Source of the DNA: Chthoniobacter flavus Ellin428
GTDB lineage: Bacteria; Verrucomicrobiota; Verrucomicrobiia; Chthoniobacterales; Chthoniobacteraceae
Assembly (NCBI RefSeq): GCF_000173075.1
Contig: NZ_ABVL01000020.1
Coordinates: 62,001-126,000, forward strand
Reading direction: 5' to 3'
Length of the DNA stretch: 64,000 nucleotides
Part shown: piece by piece, positions 47,101 to 55,978 of the stretch
How the letters are laid out: every line of letters starts with the position of its first letter
How positions within the stretch are numbered: position 1 is the stretch's first letter
Notes under the pieces: model-generated
What the model saw: only the letters and a program-made list of their open reading frames with translations
Told to the model about the DNA's origin: nothing
Database searches by the model: none
Translations under genes and position numbers: made by a program

Positions 47101-50100
47101 GACACGAGAGATTTGCCCGGGTTGGTTGAGTCAAAGCCATTCAGCGTGTAGCCGGCGACGACGCTCGACCCATCCGTCATGCTTATGGTGCCGAGCGGCG
47201 TTCCGCTTTGCGGAGTGACGAGAACGGCACCGGGCAGCAGCGCATAACGAGCCGGGAGCAGGTATAGGTTCCAGCCGGCAGCCCACTGCTCGCGCTGAGA
47301 TAGACCTGCTGGCCGGCCTTTGAGGTTGCTACTTGTGTAACCAACGGCCACCTTGGAAGCCAGGTTTTCGGCGCCGCCGGAGGTATTGAATGTGCCGTAG
47401 GGCGCGTAATCGAACTGATACCCCGGAATGACCGCAAAGGATTGCGGGACCTGTGACCAGTATTGACTGGTCGAAGGCGTCACCCCACTGGTGGAAACGC
47501 GAGCCGTCCAAGTCGCACCATTGAAAGTAACCAGTGTCCCCGCGGAGTAGGTGGTGGTGCCGTCCCACGGCGCTGGCGCAGCCCCGGAGCCGAGAATATC
47601 GGTGCTGCCGCCATTCCCTGGAACGAACTGATAGGCATATAAGTCGCCACCACCGCGGACATCGAGAGTGGAGCCGGCCAGGTCGGTGACCTTGGAACCG
47701 GAAATGGTGATCGCTTTGCCAGGCACGCCTGCGCTGACGATGTTGACGCCGGTTGCATCAATCCACTGCGTGCCATTGATGACGAAGCCATCGGGGATGA
47801 GGACGCCCTGGCCGGTGATGGGATCGATCGCGGAGACGGAAGTCAGGCTGTTTGGCAGGAGCGTGATCTGCTGCGCGACAGGAACGGCGGTGCCGCTGAG
47901 GACATTCGTCGGGGCGGCGCCGGTCCCATCCCAGCCCAACGTGATGGTGCCGAGCGGCGCCCGCAAGACGCCTCCCTGCGCGATATTCGAGGCGTAGATA
48001 TTCAGACTCCCGGTCGCTGAAAGAGGCAATTGGCGGAGACCGGAACCCGCGATGGTGATCGAACCCGAGCCGGGCGCAAAGACCACTTCGGCCGAAGTCA
48101 CGGTTGCATTGGCGCCCGCGGCCAAAGTGACTGTCGTGCCGCTGATAGCCGAGACTGTCGATCCCAGCAAAGGCGCGCCTATCCCGAAGCCGGGCGGCAA
48201 AGCGGCTGAGGCGAGAGTCACTGTCTGGCTGCCTGCCGTGCTGGAGGCCACGAGGATATTCCGATCGTAGGCCGCGATGTTGAAGGTGGTGGCGGAGGCC
48301 GGGTAAATCTGCCCCGCGCGCAGGTAGAGATCTCCCGCCACGTCGAAGGTGCCGTCGCCGCGAATATCGCCACCATCGGCGATCAAGCTGGTGTGTCCGA
48401 TATTCTGAAGCAGGAGGTTGCCGACATCGATCAAGCTCCCCGAGATCGTCAAACTGCCGGAACCGAAGCCGGGAGTAGCGTGGAAATCGCCGAGGCTCGA
48501 CTGCAGGGGGGCGACCACTTCCGAAGACTGCAACGGTGCAACGAAGGGTTGCCCGAGGACGACGTGTGGGGCGCTCAAATTGACGGTGGAATTCGCGAGG
48601 ATGACGCCGGACGTGCCAACGGTCAGGGTGTTGCGCGCCTGGATGGAGACCGGACCGGAAAATTGCACGGTGCCGCCGAGAGTCAGGGAATCGAAGCCGC
48701 CGTTCTGGAAAGCATTGGCGGCGAAATATCCTCCGCCGACGATCGTGTTGCCCGTGGCGTCCACCACGGGATTGCCGATCACGCTTTGACCCGCCCCGTG
48801 GTTGGGTTGGGGATTGGTCTGCGGTGTTTGGACAACGATGAGCGTCGGGTCCAGTGGTGTTTGGACAGTGCCTCCGGGAGGCGCAAAACGACCGGAACTG
48901 ACACTCAAGTTTCCGCCTAATGCCGTGGGGCCGCCGGCCGCACCGAGAAGGCTGGCATTGGTCACCAGGAGTTCACCTCCGGTGAGGGTGATTGAACCGC
49001 CGTTGCTATCCACACGGGTGGGCATGACTGCCGAACCGGAGAACGATCCATTGAGACCGTTCGCCGCCGTACCCGTCGAAAGACCGAGCAGGCTGCTGGG
49101 GACGATCAATCCGTGAAAGGCAAAACTCGTCCCGGAGGAGAGAGGCTGCACGACCGAACCGGAGAGCGCGCCCAATAGCGAGGTGCTCGCGCCGCTGAGG
49201 GCCGGTGACAAATCGAGGATGCCCGACGTGCCGGATACATCGAGGACAGCGCCCGCGTCGGCGACGATATTGCCGGAGATATTGATATTCCCTCCGGGGA
49301 GAACGGTGCCCGACAAATACCCGCGATGGTCGCGAATCAGAACCACGGCTCCGGCGGTGGATAAAAGGCTTTGCGGACCCAGATAGACGGTGGCCAGAGC
49401 ATTGGTTCCCCCCACACCCGGAAAGGCGGTGGCCGACGTCGATGCACCCGTGACGGAGATCGTTCCGCCAGGGGCGATGATGCTGCCTAACACCGTGGCG
49501 GTGTATCCCTTGATCGTTACCCCGCCAGTCGAACTCGTTTGGGGATCGGTCTTGATGACGGCGCCGGCTTCCACGACCACATCACCGCGGAAGGCCAGTA
49601 AGTTGGGAGTGGTGGCGCTGGAATTGGAATCCACGCTGCCCAGCGCATTGAAGGTGAGGCTCACCGGTGAACGGAAACCGATGGGTTCCAGGACCGGGTA
49701 CAAGAGCGGGCCGCCGCCCGGCCCACCGGTGGAAGCGGCAACGTAACTTTCCGCCTCTGGCGAAATGATAGTGCCGGCGACGATTCTCACCGCGGGAATG
49801 ACGTTGCCGCTGGCATCCAGACCACCAATGCCGCTGAGGGTAAAGTTGGCGAAGCCGCCTTCGTCGAAGAATTGCGGCGAGAACACGAGTGCGCCGTTTG
49901 GTGACGTCGTTCCGCCGACCTGAATCAAGGGGGCCTGGATGGAAAGCGAACCACCGGTGCCGCCGGCAAATCCCTTCAATGTCGAACCGAGTTCCAGATG
50001 ACCCCCGTTCAAAAAGGTGTTCAGCGGATCGCGGCCAGCCTGAATGGTGATGCTGCCGCCGTTGCCATAAGTCCGTTTGCCAGTGCCGGAAAAAGCCACA

Positions 50101-53100
50101 CCGCCGGAAGCATCGATTACGCTGCCCGGCAGGAGATCGCTGCTGAAGCTTTGAATCGCGATGGAGCCGCCGTTCGTGGTGGTGACCGAAGAAGTGCTCG
50201 TGGTCACTCCCAAAATGGTCGAGGTCAACGCAACCGAAGTTGCGGTCAACGGATTCTGGAAGGCGGTCGCAGAAGACGGGCGATCGTCCACGACGAGGCC
50301 GGCGGAACTGAGGGTGGCTTTCGCGCCGAGAGTAAACAGACCTCTTCCCGGGATGGCTGGCGCCTTGTCGGGGAGCGATCCATTGCTCGGTGATAAGTCG
50401 TAAGTGGTAAAGCTTTGGCTGCCGGCAGGAGTGATGACCTGGCCTTCCACATCGATATTTGCGCCGGCCAGCGTAATCGACCCGCCGGCTGGTGTCTTCA
50501 ACGTGACGCCGTTCGGCACGGTGATCGACCCATCCCCGTTGGAGATATTGAGAGTGGCAAACCCATCGGTGCTGACCAAATTGGGGTCGAGGAAAACTTG
50601 CGACCGGCGATCCGTGCGCAGGGGCAACGGCGCCCCCGTGGAGTCCACGGCGAATGGATCGGCGGCTGCCGGATTATTATTCGACAGAAAATAGATGGAC
50701 GGTGGCGTCGGGGAAATCGTGCCCGCCGAAATATTCTGTTCCTGAATATTGATGGCGAGCGCGCCACCTGCAGGAGCGTTGCTTTCCTGGCGCGGACCGG
50801 TGACGGTATTTCCGCGCAATGTTCCATCGAGCGCCACACTGGCTGCGGAAATGGAGATTTGGCCGCCCGCCGCACCGTTGACATAGGTTTGCTCGAAATG
50901 CGTACCGGTGAGTGCCAGTGGACTGGTGAACTGGTTGGTCACACCCCACGCCGAATGACTGACGGTAAATTGGCCCGTGTAAATGCCCGAGTAGACGCGA
51001 TCCGGGGTGGCTTGCGAGAGGTCGACGAGTTGTCCGTTGGACATGAGTCGCGTGGTTTGCACCATGCCACCCTGGTAGTTGATGTAACCGCCGGAGACAT
51101 CGATCGTGGACCCGTTCTGCAGAACCACGGAATCGCCCGCCTTGAGGGCGACGGATCCTCCCGTGGTCGTGAGTTGCGCGACGTTGCGCTGAATGAGATT
51201 CACAAACCCCCAGGCGTTGGCCAGGGGGGTCCCGATCCACGCCACTCCATTGAAAACCCCCGTCTGGCGCAGATCGATATCGAGCGAAATGCCACGCAAC
51301 ACGCCGTCGCGCTGGACCGGCGAGTCGGCCAGTTCTCCGCCGCGGAATTGGACGGAAAGAATGTTCTGGCCCACCGGCACGGAGACGTCAGTCGAGCCCG
51401 CTACATTGACCAACGCTCCGCGATCCACATAGATCTGGCCGCCGCTGAGCAAAAATTGAGTGGTCGTGCCGACGACCGCCCACGTTCCGGCGCTCATGCT
51501 AACGCCCGCCTGCAAGTTGAACAGGTTACTGCCAGCCAGCGGTTCGCTGCTGACGGGGACCACGGCGCCTGAACCGGTGGGAAGCGCGGCTCCCGGGGCC
51601 AGCAGAACCGAGTTTGTTCCCAAATGAATTGCCTTGCCTTGGATATTGACCAGAGAGGGCAGGGCCAGTTGCGTGCCCGCGACAGTCTCGTTGCTGCTGA
51701 CTTCCGGCAGAATGCGCGTCACGCTACCGGCACCGAGCGTAACAGTCCCCGACGCAGCCGGCAAAAACTCCGGCGCATTCAAGGGCTTGGTGGCGTCGTA
51801 ATTGGAGTTGGGCGTCGAATTGTAATTTGCCTGAAGATCGATCCGGCCGTTGAGAGTGACCGAGGTGCTGCTGTCGATGACCCCGTTTTGGTTGACCGCC
51901 GCGCCGGTGATAATCGTGCTGGCGCGCGGTGTTTCGAGCAATCCATTGTTAGTCGCGGTGCCACTGGTTTGCTTAATTACCCCACTGGGGTCGGTGACCA
52001 TGCCCACATAGGCATCCAGGCCGCGCAGACTGGGATCGTTCGTCGTGTGGGCGTTAAAGCCAACCTGCAGACCGGCGGCGAGGATCGTCTGGCCATCCGG
52101 GGTCGAAATGGCGCCGTTGTTGGTTACATTGGCACCGACGAGCACGACGCGCCCGCCGACATGCGACGCGGTGGTCGGCGCCGTGAGGGTGGCGCCAGCT
52201 TCCACGGTCACGTCGCCATAGACCTGGCCGGGAGGCAAGGGGTCAGGGGTGAACGCGGGGGTGGCATTTGTCCCGGTCCCGGCGGGAATGGTCAGCCCGC
52301 TAAAGAGGAACTGCTCGTTCGGGTTATTCAACAAGCCGCTGTTGATCAGGTTGTCATTGATCGGCAACGACGAGGCGAAAAGAGCGTGCGTGTTAACCTG
52401 GGAAGACCCGCTAAAGATGATGCCGTTGCGGTTGATGACAAACACCTGACCGTTGGCCTGAATGGAGCCGAGAATCTGCGACGGGACACCAGTCGGATCG
52501 TTGACTTTGTTAAAAACGATCCACTGGCTGGTTTGATTGCCGCCGAAGGACTGATCGAAATTCAGCAACGTATTCCTGCCGACGTTAAACGAACTCCAGG
52601 TGAGGACGGCTTGAGGAGAAGTCTGCTGGACGTTGACCAGCGTCTGGCTGCCGCTGGTCGTCTGCTGAGGTTGTCGGGCGCCCTGCCAGACGCCACCGGG
52701 TGCCACCACCAACCCGCCGGGTGTCAGCCCGTTCGGGACGTCAGGCAGTTGAAGTCCATTCACCGGATTCCGCCCGGCATTGGAGCTCACGGCTGAGGAG
52801 CGGGCGACATTCTGCATGGCCTGCACCGCCTTTACCGCCTGCGTTGTCCGGGAGAGGATGTCCTGCGCATTGGCGCGAGCCTGGGCCGTAGCTTGGGCGC
52901 TGCTCGGATTGCTCCCGGGCGTATTGCCGCGCCCGCCGGCGCCGGCCCCGCCGCGAAGCAGATCTCCCGCGTGCGTGGCCAAAGGCGTCGCCGCGAGTGC
53001 GGCAAAGAAGACGCCCAGGATGGGCGAGAGACGGGTCGGCGCGACGGCACGACTGCGCCATGCCGGGCCGTCGGTCATCGAGAGAAACGCCGTGGCATCG

Positions 53101-53168
53101 TGGCGATGGCGCAAACGGGCCAGGAAGTGCTTCTTGAGAGCGGCAGTAGTAAGGTTGCTCCGGGTCAT
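41175..53168 (-). CDS. 3,997-aa TpsA-type filamentous haemagglutinin-like adhesin
   Basis: A long extended signal region (residues 1-67, cut near ATHA) precedes a linker (68-165). A TPS secretion domain follows at about 170-300 (LVNVQQTSPQAVLTWSSFNV, ILGSIQANGQVFVINRNGIIF; NRNGI at 246-250 replaces the usual NPNGI). Beta-helix-type repeats then run for nearly 3,600 residues (DVSGGYINYQGG-, VSAPNGSFSV-like patterns). A short insertion near 47445-47580 (WDGTTTYSAGTLVTFNG, STSQYWS) looks like a CBM5/12-type chitin/cellulose-binding module. The C-terminus is Gln/Gly-rich with no autotransporter barrel, so export needs TpsB, encoded at the start of the same operon. It is the largest gene in the window. 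Confidence 0.92.
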   Translation of the reverse strand: MTRSNLTTAALKKHFLARLRHRHDATAFLSMTDGPAWRSRAVAPTRLSPILGVFFAALAATPLATHAGDLLRGGAGAGGRGNTPGSNPSSAQATAQARANAQDILSRTTQAVKAVQAMQNVARSSAVSSNAGRNPVNGLQLPDVPNGLTPGGLVVAPGGVWQGARQPQQTTSGSQTLVNVQQTSPQAVLTWSSFNVGRNTLLNFDQSFGGNQTSQWIVFNKVNDPTGVPSQILGSIQANGQVFVINRNGIIFSGSSQVNTHALFASSLPINDNLINSGLLNNPNEQFLFSGLTIPAGTGTNATPAFTPDPLPPGQVYGDVTVEAGATLTAPTTASHVGGRVVLVGANVTNNGAISTPDGQTILAAGLQVGFNAHTTNDPSLRGLDAYVGMVTDPSGVIKQTSGTATNNGLLETPRASTIITGAAVNQNGVIDSSTSVTLNGRIDLQANYNSTPNSNYDATKPLNAPEFLPAASGTVTLGAGSVTRILPEVSSNETVAGTQLALPSLVNIQGKAIHLGTNSVLLAPGAALPTGSGAVVPVSSEPLAGSNLFNLQAGVSMSAGTWAVVGTTTQFLLSGGQIYVDRGALVNVAGSTDVSVPVGQNILSVQFRGGELADSPVQRDGVLRGISLDIDLRQTGVFNGVAWIGTPLANAWGFVNLIQRNVAQLTTTGGSVALKAGDSVVLQNGSTIDVSGGYINYQGGMVQTTRLMSNGQLVDLSQATPDRVYSGIYTGQFTVSHSAWGVTNQFTSPLALTGTHFEQTYVNGAAGGQISISAASVALDGTLRGNTVTGPRQESNAPAGGALAINIQEQNISAGTISPTPPSIYFLSNNNPAAADPFAVDSTGAPLPLRTDRRSQVFLDPNLVSTDGFATLNISNGDGSITVPNGVTLKTPAGGSITLAGANIDVEGQVITPAGSQSFTTYDLSPSNGSLPDKAPAIPGRGLFTLGAKATLSSAGLVVDDRPSSATAFQNPLTATSVALTSTILGVTTSTSSVTTTNGGSIAIQSFSSDLLPGSVIDASGGVAFSGTGKRTYGNGGSITIQAGRDPLNTFLNGGHLELGSTLKGFAGGTGGSLSIQAPLIQVGGTTSPNGALVFSPQFFDEGGFANFTLSGIGGLDASGNVIPAVRIVAGTIISPEAESYVAASTGGPGGGPLLYPVLEPIGFRSPVSLTFNALGSVDSNSSATTPNLLAFRGDVVVEAGAVIKTDPQTSSTGGVTIKGYTATVLGSIIAPGGTISVTGASTSATAFPGVGGTNALATVYLGPQSLLSTAGAVVLIRDHRGYLSGTVLPGGNINISGNIVADAGAVLDVSGTSGILDLSPALSGASTSLLGALSGSVVQPLSSGTSFAFHGLIVPSSLLGLSTGTAANGLNGSFSGSAVMPTRVDSNGGSITLTGGELLVTNASLLGAAGGPTALGGNLSVSSGRFAPPGGTVQTPLDPTLIVVQTPQTNPQPNHGAGQSVIGNPVVDATGNTIVGGGYFAANAFQNGGFDSLTLGGTVQFSGPVSIQARNTLTVGTSGVILANSTVNLSAPHVVLGQPFVAPLQSSEVVAPLQSSLGDFHATPGFGSGSLTISGSLIDVGNLLLQNIGHTSLIADGGDIRGDGTFDVAGDLYLRAGQIYPASATTFNIAAYDRNILVASSTAGSQTVTLASAALPPGFGIGAPLLGSTVSAISGTTVTLAAGANATVTSAEVVFAPGSGSITIAGSGLRQLPLSATGSLNIYASNIAQGGVLRAPLGTITLGWDGTGAAPTNVLSGTAVPVAQQITLLPNSLTSVSAIDPITGQGVLIPDGFVINGTQWIDATGVNIVSAGVPGKAITISGSKVTDLAGSTLDVRGGGDLYAYQFVPGNGGSTDILGSGAAPAPWDGTTTYSAGTLVTFNGATWTARVSTSGVTPSTSQYWSQVPQSFAVIPGYQFDYAPYGTFNTSGGAENLASKVAVGYTSSNLKGRPAGLSQREQWAAGWNLYLLPARYALLPGAVLVTPQSGTPLGTISMTDGSSVVAGYTLNGFDSTNPGKSLVSSFDVASSAVTRNRAQYTDYFGSDYLNTQISLNGGQVPRLPIDSGTVAISGNQSLILQGTIYGRSAAGGRNAAVDISTDENILIGGPNGSAPAGTVYLNASLLNSYGAESLLIGGLRQVTSTGTTITVNTPNIELNNAGAPLMGSEIMLAASQTITLDPGAEVIQSGVLSSKSASPVINIGNSAVAGSGNGVFLRVSGLDVPLVRAGFTTSATSSVPDLVISAGATVSGLSVTLDSTAAASLSPAAILNGQSMTIDAGRISVVLPGAGTLLANPGLVLQGSLLDGLAGAGRLSLTGYSSIDLYGNGQFSPNSLALHTPDLRGADGGAVVINTTQFSLDNVPGQTGAGPIPPAQPLAGTLTVNSQAIVIGQGQANIDQYATVAFNASNGVLFQGTGGLNIAGALTITAPLLTGAKLANQTITTGGALDIEPIAGGGASSLSSGLAATLTLAGSSVTENSDILLPSGTLSLHATGAGGNVTVGGTLGVGGITEQFYDLFAYTDAGQITLASDKGNVSVVTGAKLDVTASSGGGNAGTLSVSAPNGSFSVANNTMFGQGGEGGTSGSFNLDVKTVPNDTVAPIDLALDAGAFAQSRNYRIRNVVNTAANTITVGNATSLNYTLSSDVGSILATGTINASGPQGGSINLISAGSVTLASGSVLTVAGTQGFSADGKGGSVSLEAGSETNGNLTLVALGTGPQVNVQSGSTIILSVAGNVPASSVVAVANTPVNLPAIDQGIDVLTTTTAGIINFADGTTAAIAANTPTSVAGAVSVTLASNGTVNFAGSAAKGDLTGTLHIRAPQAAGNKDLQVAPIMGTIVDASQIVLEGYTVIKPANGTINSTVETQVLTNGNAFVGANGTTTASYTAMLNRLLPGSQLSAYSGVTLIEPGVELVNTSGDLTLTNNWDLSTDRFGPKSAAGDLTLRTSGNLIFNFKDSLSDGFGPGASTLWTANLMPAGSQSWSYRLVAGADFSATDYHKVQSLSTLAANSGSLLLGKGATALPTSSATLRSNIIPNFYQTIRTGTGSIDIVAGRDVQLLNPLATIYTAGTQAPAMADFDLPNLPYTVGLSGAQTPFYPVFYSMDGGRVTITAQNNITHLGVNGVADSSKEMPTDWLYRRDFVDPTTGQFGSVGLGRGDIASTTWWVDFSNFFEGVGALGGGNVTMNAGNNITNVDAVIPTNARMPKGTPNSSNLLELGGGDLVVHAGADIDGGVYYVERGTGTLQAGGTIHTNATRAATIGAATTADQLPTTLFLGQGSFDVSARGNVLLGPVANPFLLPSGIDNNFAYRSYFSTYAPTDFVDVSSLTGDVTIKDNASGGVGSLAAWYTSQYFSTGKAAVVSQPWLKTYESNFVPGFAVAATLMPPTLNVTTFTGNIDLIGTITLTPAATGTLNLLSAGAVNGFQPNTITGGINQWGASTINISDADPANIPSILQPFAAANDIALTNANTLSSFSTMFTESGSITGTFGSTQNKEALHDSSLLHAGDTTPIHIYANGGDVSGISLFAPKMTDVLASHDITDIGLYIQNVSDQDISVVSAGRDIILYDPNSALRQQAQTPGNAIPAFSVTSFTPASPRAGDVQINGPGTVEVLAGRNLDLGDGPNNPDGTGVGITSNGNARNPFLPFEGANIIAMAGIGGPGDLTQNSSLDFNTFITKDLTTGSPYLAELGIKATDLSSMSDEQKARVALEAFYLILRDAGRAQTAGTGTYSTGTDAITSLFGTSHTLGDINTRSRTIVTESGGDISLAAPGGSLTLQTSTATATLTPPGIITQDGGNVNIFTNSDVNLGVSRIFTLRGGNIIIWSSTGNIAAGSSPKTVVSAPPTRVLIDPVSADVKTDLAGLATGGGIGVLATVAGVAPGNVDLVAPNGTVDAGDAGIRATGNLNIAATKVLNADNITVSGTTTGAPAAVVPAAPNIGGLTAASNAGAAAAGQADQTKQQQEQAPVATPDSDITVEVVGYGGGEGGASSSETPQ

Positions 53169-53229
53169 CGGCTAAAGACCAATTGCAATTGAGGAAGATG
53201 GATGGGGTCGCCTGTCTTGGGCGACAGGA

Positions 53230-53967
53230 TCACGACTTGGACTTTTGCTCGCCGGCCTTGCTCTGGGCGTTTTTGGATTTGCCCGGTTTTTCGCTCGAAG
53301 GAGTGGCGTTGGCGGGTGTCGGGACGGTATCGCCAGGCTTGATGCGTTCATCGTCGATCTTGTCGCGATATTCCTCGAACAAGCTTTGCAACTTTACACG
53401 GGTGATGCCGGTGAAAGGTTCGCGCGCGGTGAGGGCGTCGCCTAAACCGAATTTTTCGTATCGCTGGAGAATCTCATTCGCGATCTTGAACATGCCCGCG
53501 TTTTTGGTCTGCTGATCCGCGACACGACGGTTGAGTTGGTTCGTCTGGTCCTCGAGCTTCGCGCGCTGGGATTCCTTGGTGTTGGCGATGTCCGTGACGC
53601 GCTTGGTGTCGAGTTGCGACTTCTGCAGCGCGTCCTTGAGCTCGGCGATCAACTTGTCACGATCCTCGACTTTGGTTTGCAAGTCATTGGCCACCTTGTC
53701 GGCCGCCGTCTTTTCCGCCGCGCGATCCTTGGTGATCTTTTCGACCTGCTCGGTGAGCGTTTTATTTTTGTCCTCCGATTCCGCCAACGCGGCCTGGGCC
53801 ACCGCCTTGTCATTTTCCGAGGTGCGCAATTGCAGCAGGGTGTTGCGCAGCGATTCACGCAGTTTGTTCTCCGCGGCGCTGGGTTGGGCGTTTTCCGCTT
53901 TCAGCAGACCGGCAGGCAGGGTCAGCAGGAGGGCGAGGGTAACGAGGGTGGGACGTGAGAAGATCAT
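53230..53967 (-). CDS. Coiled-coil periplasmic protein in the TPS operon
   Basis: From ATG 53967 the product is 245 aa with a signal peptide (IFSRPTLVTLALLLTLPAGLLKA). A long coiled coil (residues about 30-150, heptads of LRTSENDKAVAQAALAES, KVANDLQTKVEDRDKLIAEL) follows, then a helical C-terminus (MFKIANEILQRYEKFGLGDA) and a charged tail. The frame continues upstream to 54372, but that part is a shadow of the porin gene. The start lies 2 bases after the porin stop, so the pair is coupled. Such proteins may form a periplasmic tether or handle the unfolded passenger. No family is recognised. Confidence 0.8.
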   Translation of the reverse strand: MIFSRPTLVTLALLLTLPAGLLKAENAQPSAAENKLRESLRNTLLQLRTSENDKAVAQAALAESEDKNKTLTEQVEKITKDRAAEKTAADKVANDLQTKVEDRDKLIAELKDALQKSQLDTKRVTDIANTKESQRAKLEDQTNQLNRRVADQQTKNAGMFKIANEILQRYEKFGLGDALTAREPFTGITRVKLQSLFEEYRDKIDDERIKPGDTVPTPANATPSSEKPGKSKNAQSKAGEQKSKS

Positions 53968-53969
53968 AA

Positions 53970-55952
53970 CTAGAATTTGCCGTTGATATCGACTTGGAGG
54001 ACGTCGCTCTTGAAGGTCGGTCCGACGATGCTGTCCGCGCTCATCCACCACACCGCGAGCCACACATTGGAAGAAAGGGCGAAGCTGCCGCGCAGGGTGT
54101 AGCCCTTCAGGTTCGTGCCGTAGAGCGGGGCGCCGAAGTCCGCATCGTTGAAACCATCGATGACCGAGTCGGATTCGACATGGCGGTAATCGAGACTCAA
54201 ATTCCAGTCGCCGAATTTTTCCAGGGCGGGCTTGCCGAAACGAAGGCCGACATTCCACGCGGTGTCGCCGCCGCTGAAAGCGCCGACGCTGCCCAGTGTG
54301 GTATCCGGACCGCGGTTGTTGACCGCGACGCCATTCACGTAGTTGCGGTTGAGCGCGAGGTTCTTGATCCACTGGCCGAAGAGCGAGATCTGCAGCGGTT
54401 CGAAGCGATTGTAATCGATCTGGCCGGAGAAACCGAGTTCGTGAAAAGGCGTGGCGAGGCCAAAATACTGGAACTGGTTCGTGGTGCCGAAGCCGTTTGT
54501 CGCATCTGGAACGATGTTACGCAGCGCCATATAAGTATTGCCGTTCTGCGCGAAGGAAGGACGGGTATCATCGGTATTGCCCGCGTCCGAAGCGGTGAGC
54601 GGAGTAAAGGGATCGGACAGCTTACCCTGGGTGTTATAGAAGTAGTAATACTGTGCGGAAACCTTGGCGGAGATATCCTTGGTAATCTTGATGTTCGAGC
54701 CGAGCTGGCCGCCGAAGAGATATTTGTCTTCGCTGCGGAACTTGCTCGGGTTGTTCGTGGCAAAGTTGAAATCGGTGTTAAAGACCGGGAAGGCGCCGGC
54801 GTTAAAGAACGGAGTGATTCCTTTGGCGACTTCATACTTCGTCTGCACGGCCACGCCGTCGAAGCCCATGTCGCGTGCCCAGGCGAGCGACGTCGGATCC
54901 CAGAACGGGTTTTCCATACGGCCGACGGTGATGGCGAGGTTCCTGTTCGGCTGGCCGCCGGTTTCGTATTTCAGGAAGGCGCGATCGATCCAGACCTGGT
55001 ACTTGCTGAAGTCGCCACCCTGTCCGTTGTTCGAGAGGCCGAGCGTCTGGTTTTCGGTGACCGGGCTGTTGTCCTGGCCGCTGCCGACGCGCAGGCCGAG
55101 GGTGAAACCTTCACCCAGATCGACTTCCGCACCGATGCGGGCACGGAACCGGAAGCGATTGCGATTCTGGTCCACGTTGTTTTGCGGCGAGAAGATGTTG
55201 CCGGTGACGTCAAAGGGCGCGCCGGTATTGATCGTGTTGAAAATCGGGAAGGCGCCGGTGTTGTCGTTGCCGTCGGGGAAGAAATCGCCTTCGTAACGAA
55301 CGCGCAGGTCGCCCGAAACGCGGAACTTCGTGACCCATTTCGGGACGGCGTCCGGTGCGGCCCAGTTTTCCTCACGGGCCTTGGCCATGATTTCGTCTTT
55401 GATCTCCTCGCGCATCTGCGCCTTCACGTTTTCCGGGATGTAAGTGACGCGCACCTGGTCATCGGTGGCCGGCGGGGCGGTTTGTTGGACGGCGGTCTGC
55501 GCGGCCTCGCGGGCCACGGCCACATCGTGCTCGAGAGCGGTCGCCTGGGCGCGCGCCACTGCGGTGTCGTCCTCGGCCTGGTGGATCAGGTCCTGCGCGT
55601 CGTCCTTGGTGAGGAGACCGCGTTGGACGAGGCGATTGATGAGGTTGATGGTAACGTTCTGCGAAGGCGCGGCTGGGCCGGTGATCGGCGGAGTTCCCGC
55701 CGGCTGCTCGGCGCGCGCCAACAGGTCTGCGGTCGGAGCGAGCAGATCGTTGGCGGCCAGTTGATTACCGACGGAAGCTTTGGGCAGTGGGGTTGAGGCT
55801 TTGGCGGCGGCGACTGCGGCAGCTTCGGCCAGCGTCACATTCTCCTGCGGGGTGGACGGACGTCCGGCGTACCCCGGGATGGGGTTGGCCGCGCACCAGA
55901 TCGGGGCGAGCAACCAGACACATCGGCGGAAAACGTATTTCTCGTAGAACAT
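53970..55952 (-). CDS. Predicted outer-membrane porin
   Basis: This 660-aa protein has a signal-like N-terminus (residues 1-30), a helical region (NLINRLVQRGLLTKDDAQDLI, residues about 95-200) and an extended beta-barrel (about 205-660) with strand patterns such as KFRVSGDLRVRYEGDF, DQNRNRFRFRARIGAEVDL, NLSLDYRHVES and the C-terminal VLQVDINGKF. The terminal Phe is typical of Bam-inserted outer-membrane proteins. The N-terminal helical part and size fit the putative porin family (Porin_5 type) found in Verrucomicrobia and Planctomycetes. It sits between the TonB-like gene (26 bases) and the coiled-coil gene (2 bases), so it is embedded in the TPS operon. Confidence 0.88.
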   Translation of the reverse strand: MFYEKYVFRRCVWLLAPIWCAANPIPGYAGRPSTPQENVTLAEAAAVAAAKASTPLPKASVGNQLAANDLLAPTADLLARAEQPAGTPPITGPAAPSQNVTINLINRLVQRGLLTKDDAQDLIHQAEDDTAVARAQATALEHDVAVAREAAQTAVQQTAPPATDDQVRVTYIPENVKAQMREEIKDEIMAKAREENWAAPDAVPKWVTKFRVSGDLRVRYEGDFFPDGNDNTGAFPIFNTINTGAPFDVTGNIFSPQNNVDQNRNRFRFRARIGAEVDLGEGFTLGLRVGSGQDNSPVTENQTLGLSNNGQGGDFSKYQVWIDRAFLKYETGGQPNRNLAITVGRMENPFWDPTSLAWARDMGFDGVAVQTKYEVAKGITPFFNAGAFPVFNTDFNFATNNPSKFRSEDKYLFGGQLGSNIKITKDISAKVSAQYYYFYNTQGKLSDPFTPLTASDAGNTDDTRPSFAQNGNTYMALRNIVPDATNGFGTTNQFQYFGLATPFHELGFSGQIDYNRFEPLQISLFGQWIKNLALNRNYVNGVAVNNRGPDTTLGSVGAFSGGDTAWNVGLRFGKPALEKFGDWNLSLDYRHVESDSVIDGFNDADFGAPLYGTNLKGYTLRGSFALSSNVWLAVWWMSADSIVGPTFKSDVLQVDINGKF

Positions 55953-55978
55953 AAAGGTGTGGAAAGCGAAGGTGAGAA

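Noticed and set aside
53968..54372. Longer N-terminus for the coiled-coil protein
   Set aside because: The added residues are the out-of-frame shadow of the porin; the ATG at 53967 gives a proper signal peptide.
53994..55796. 600-aa plus-strand frame
   Set aside because: It is antisense to the porin, with no recognisable domain.
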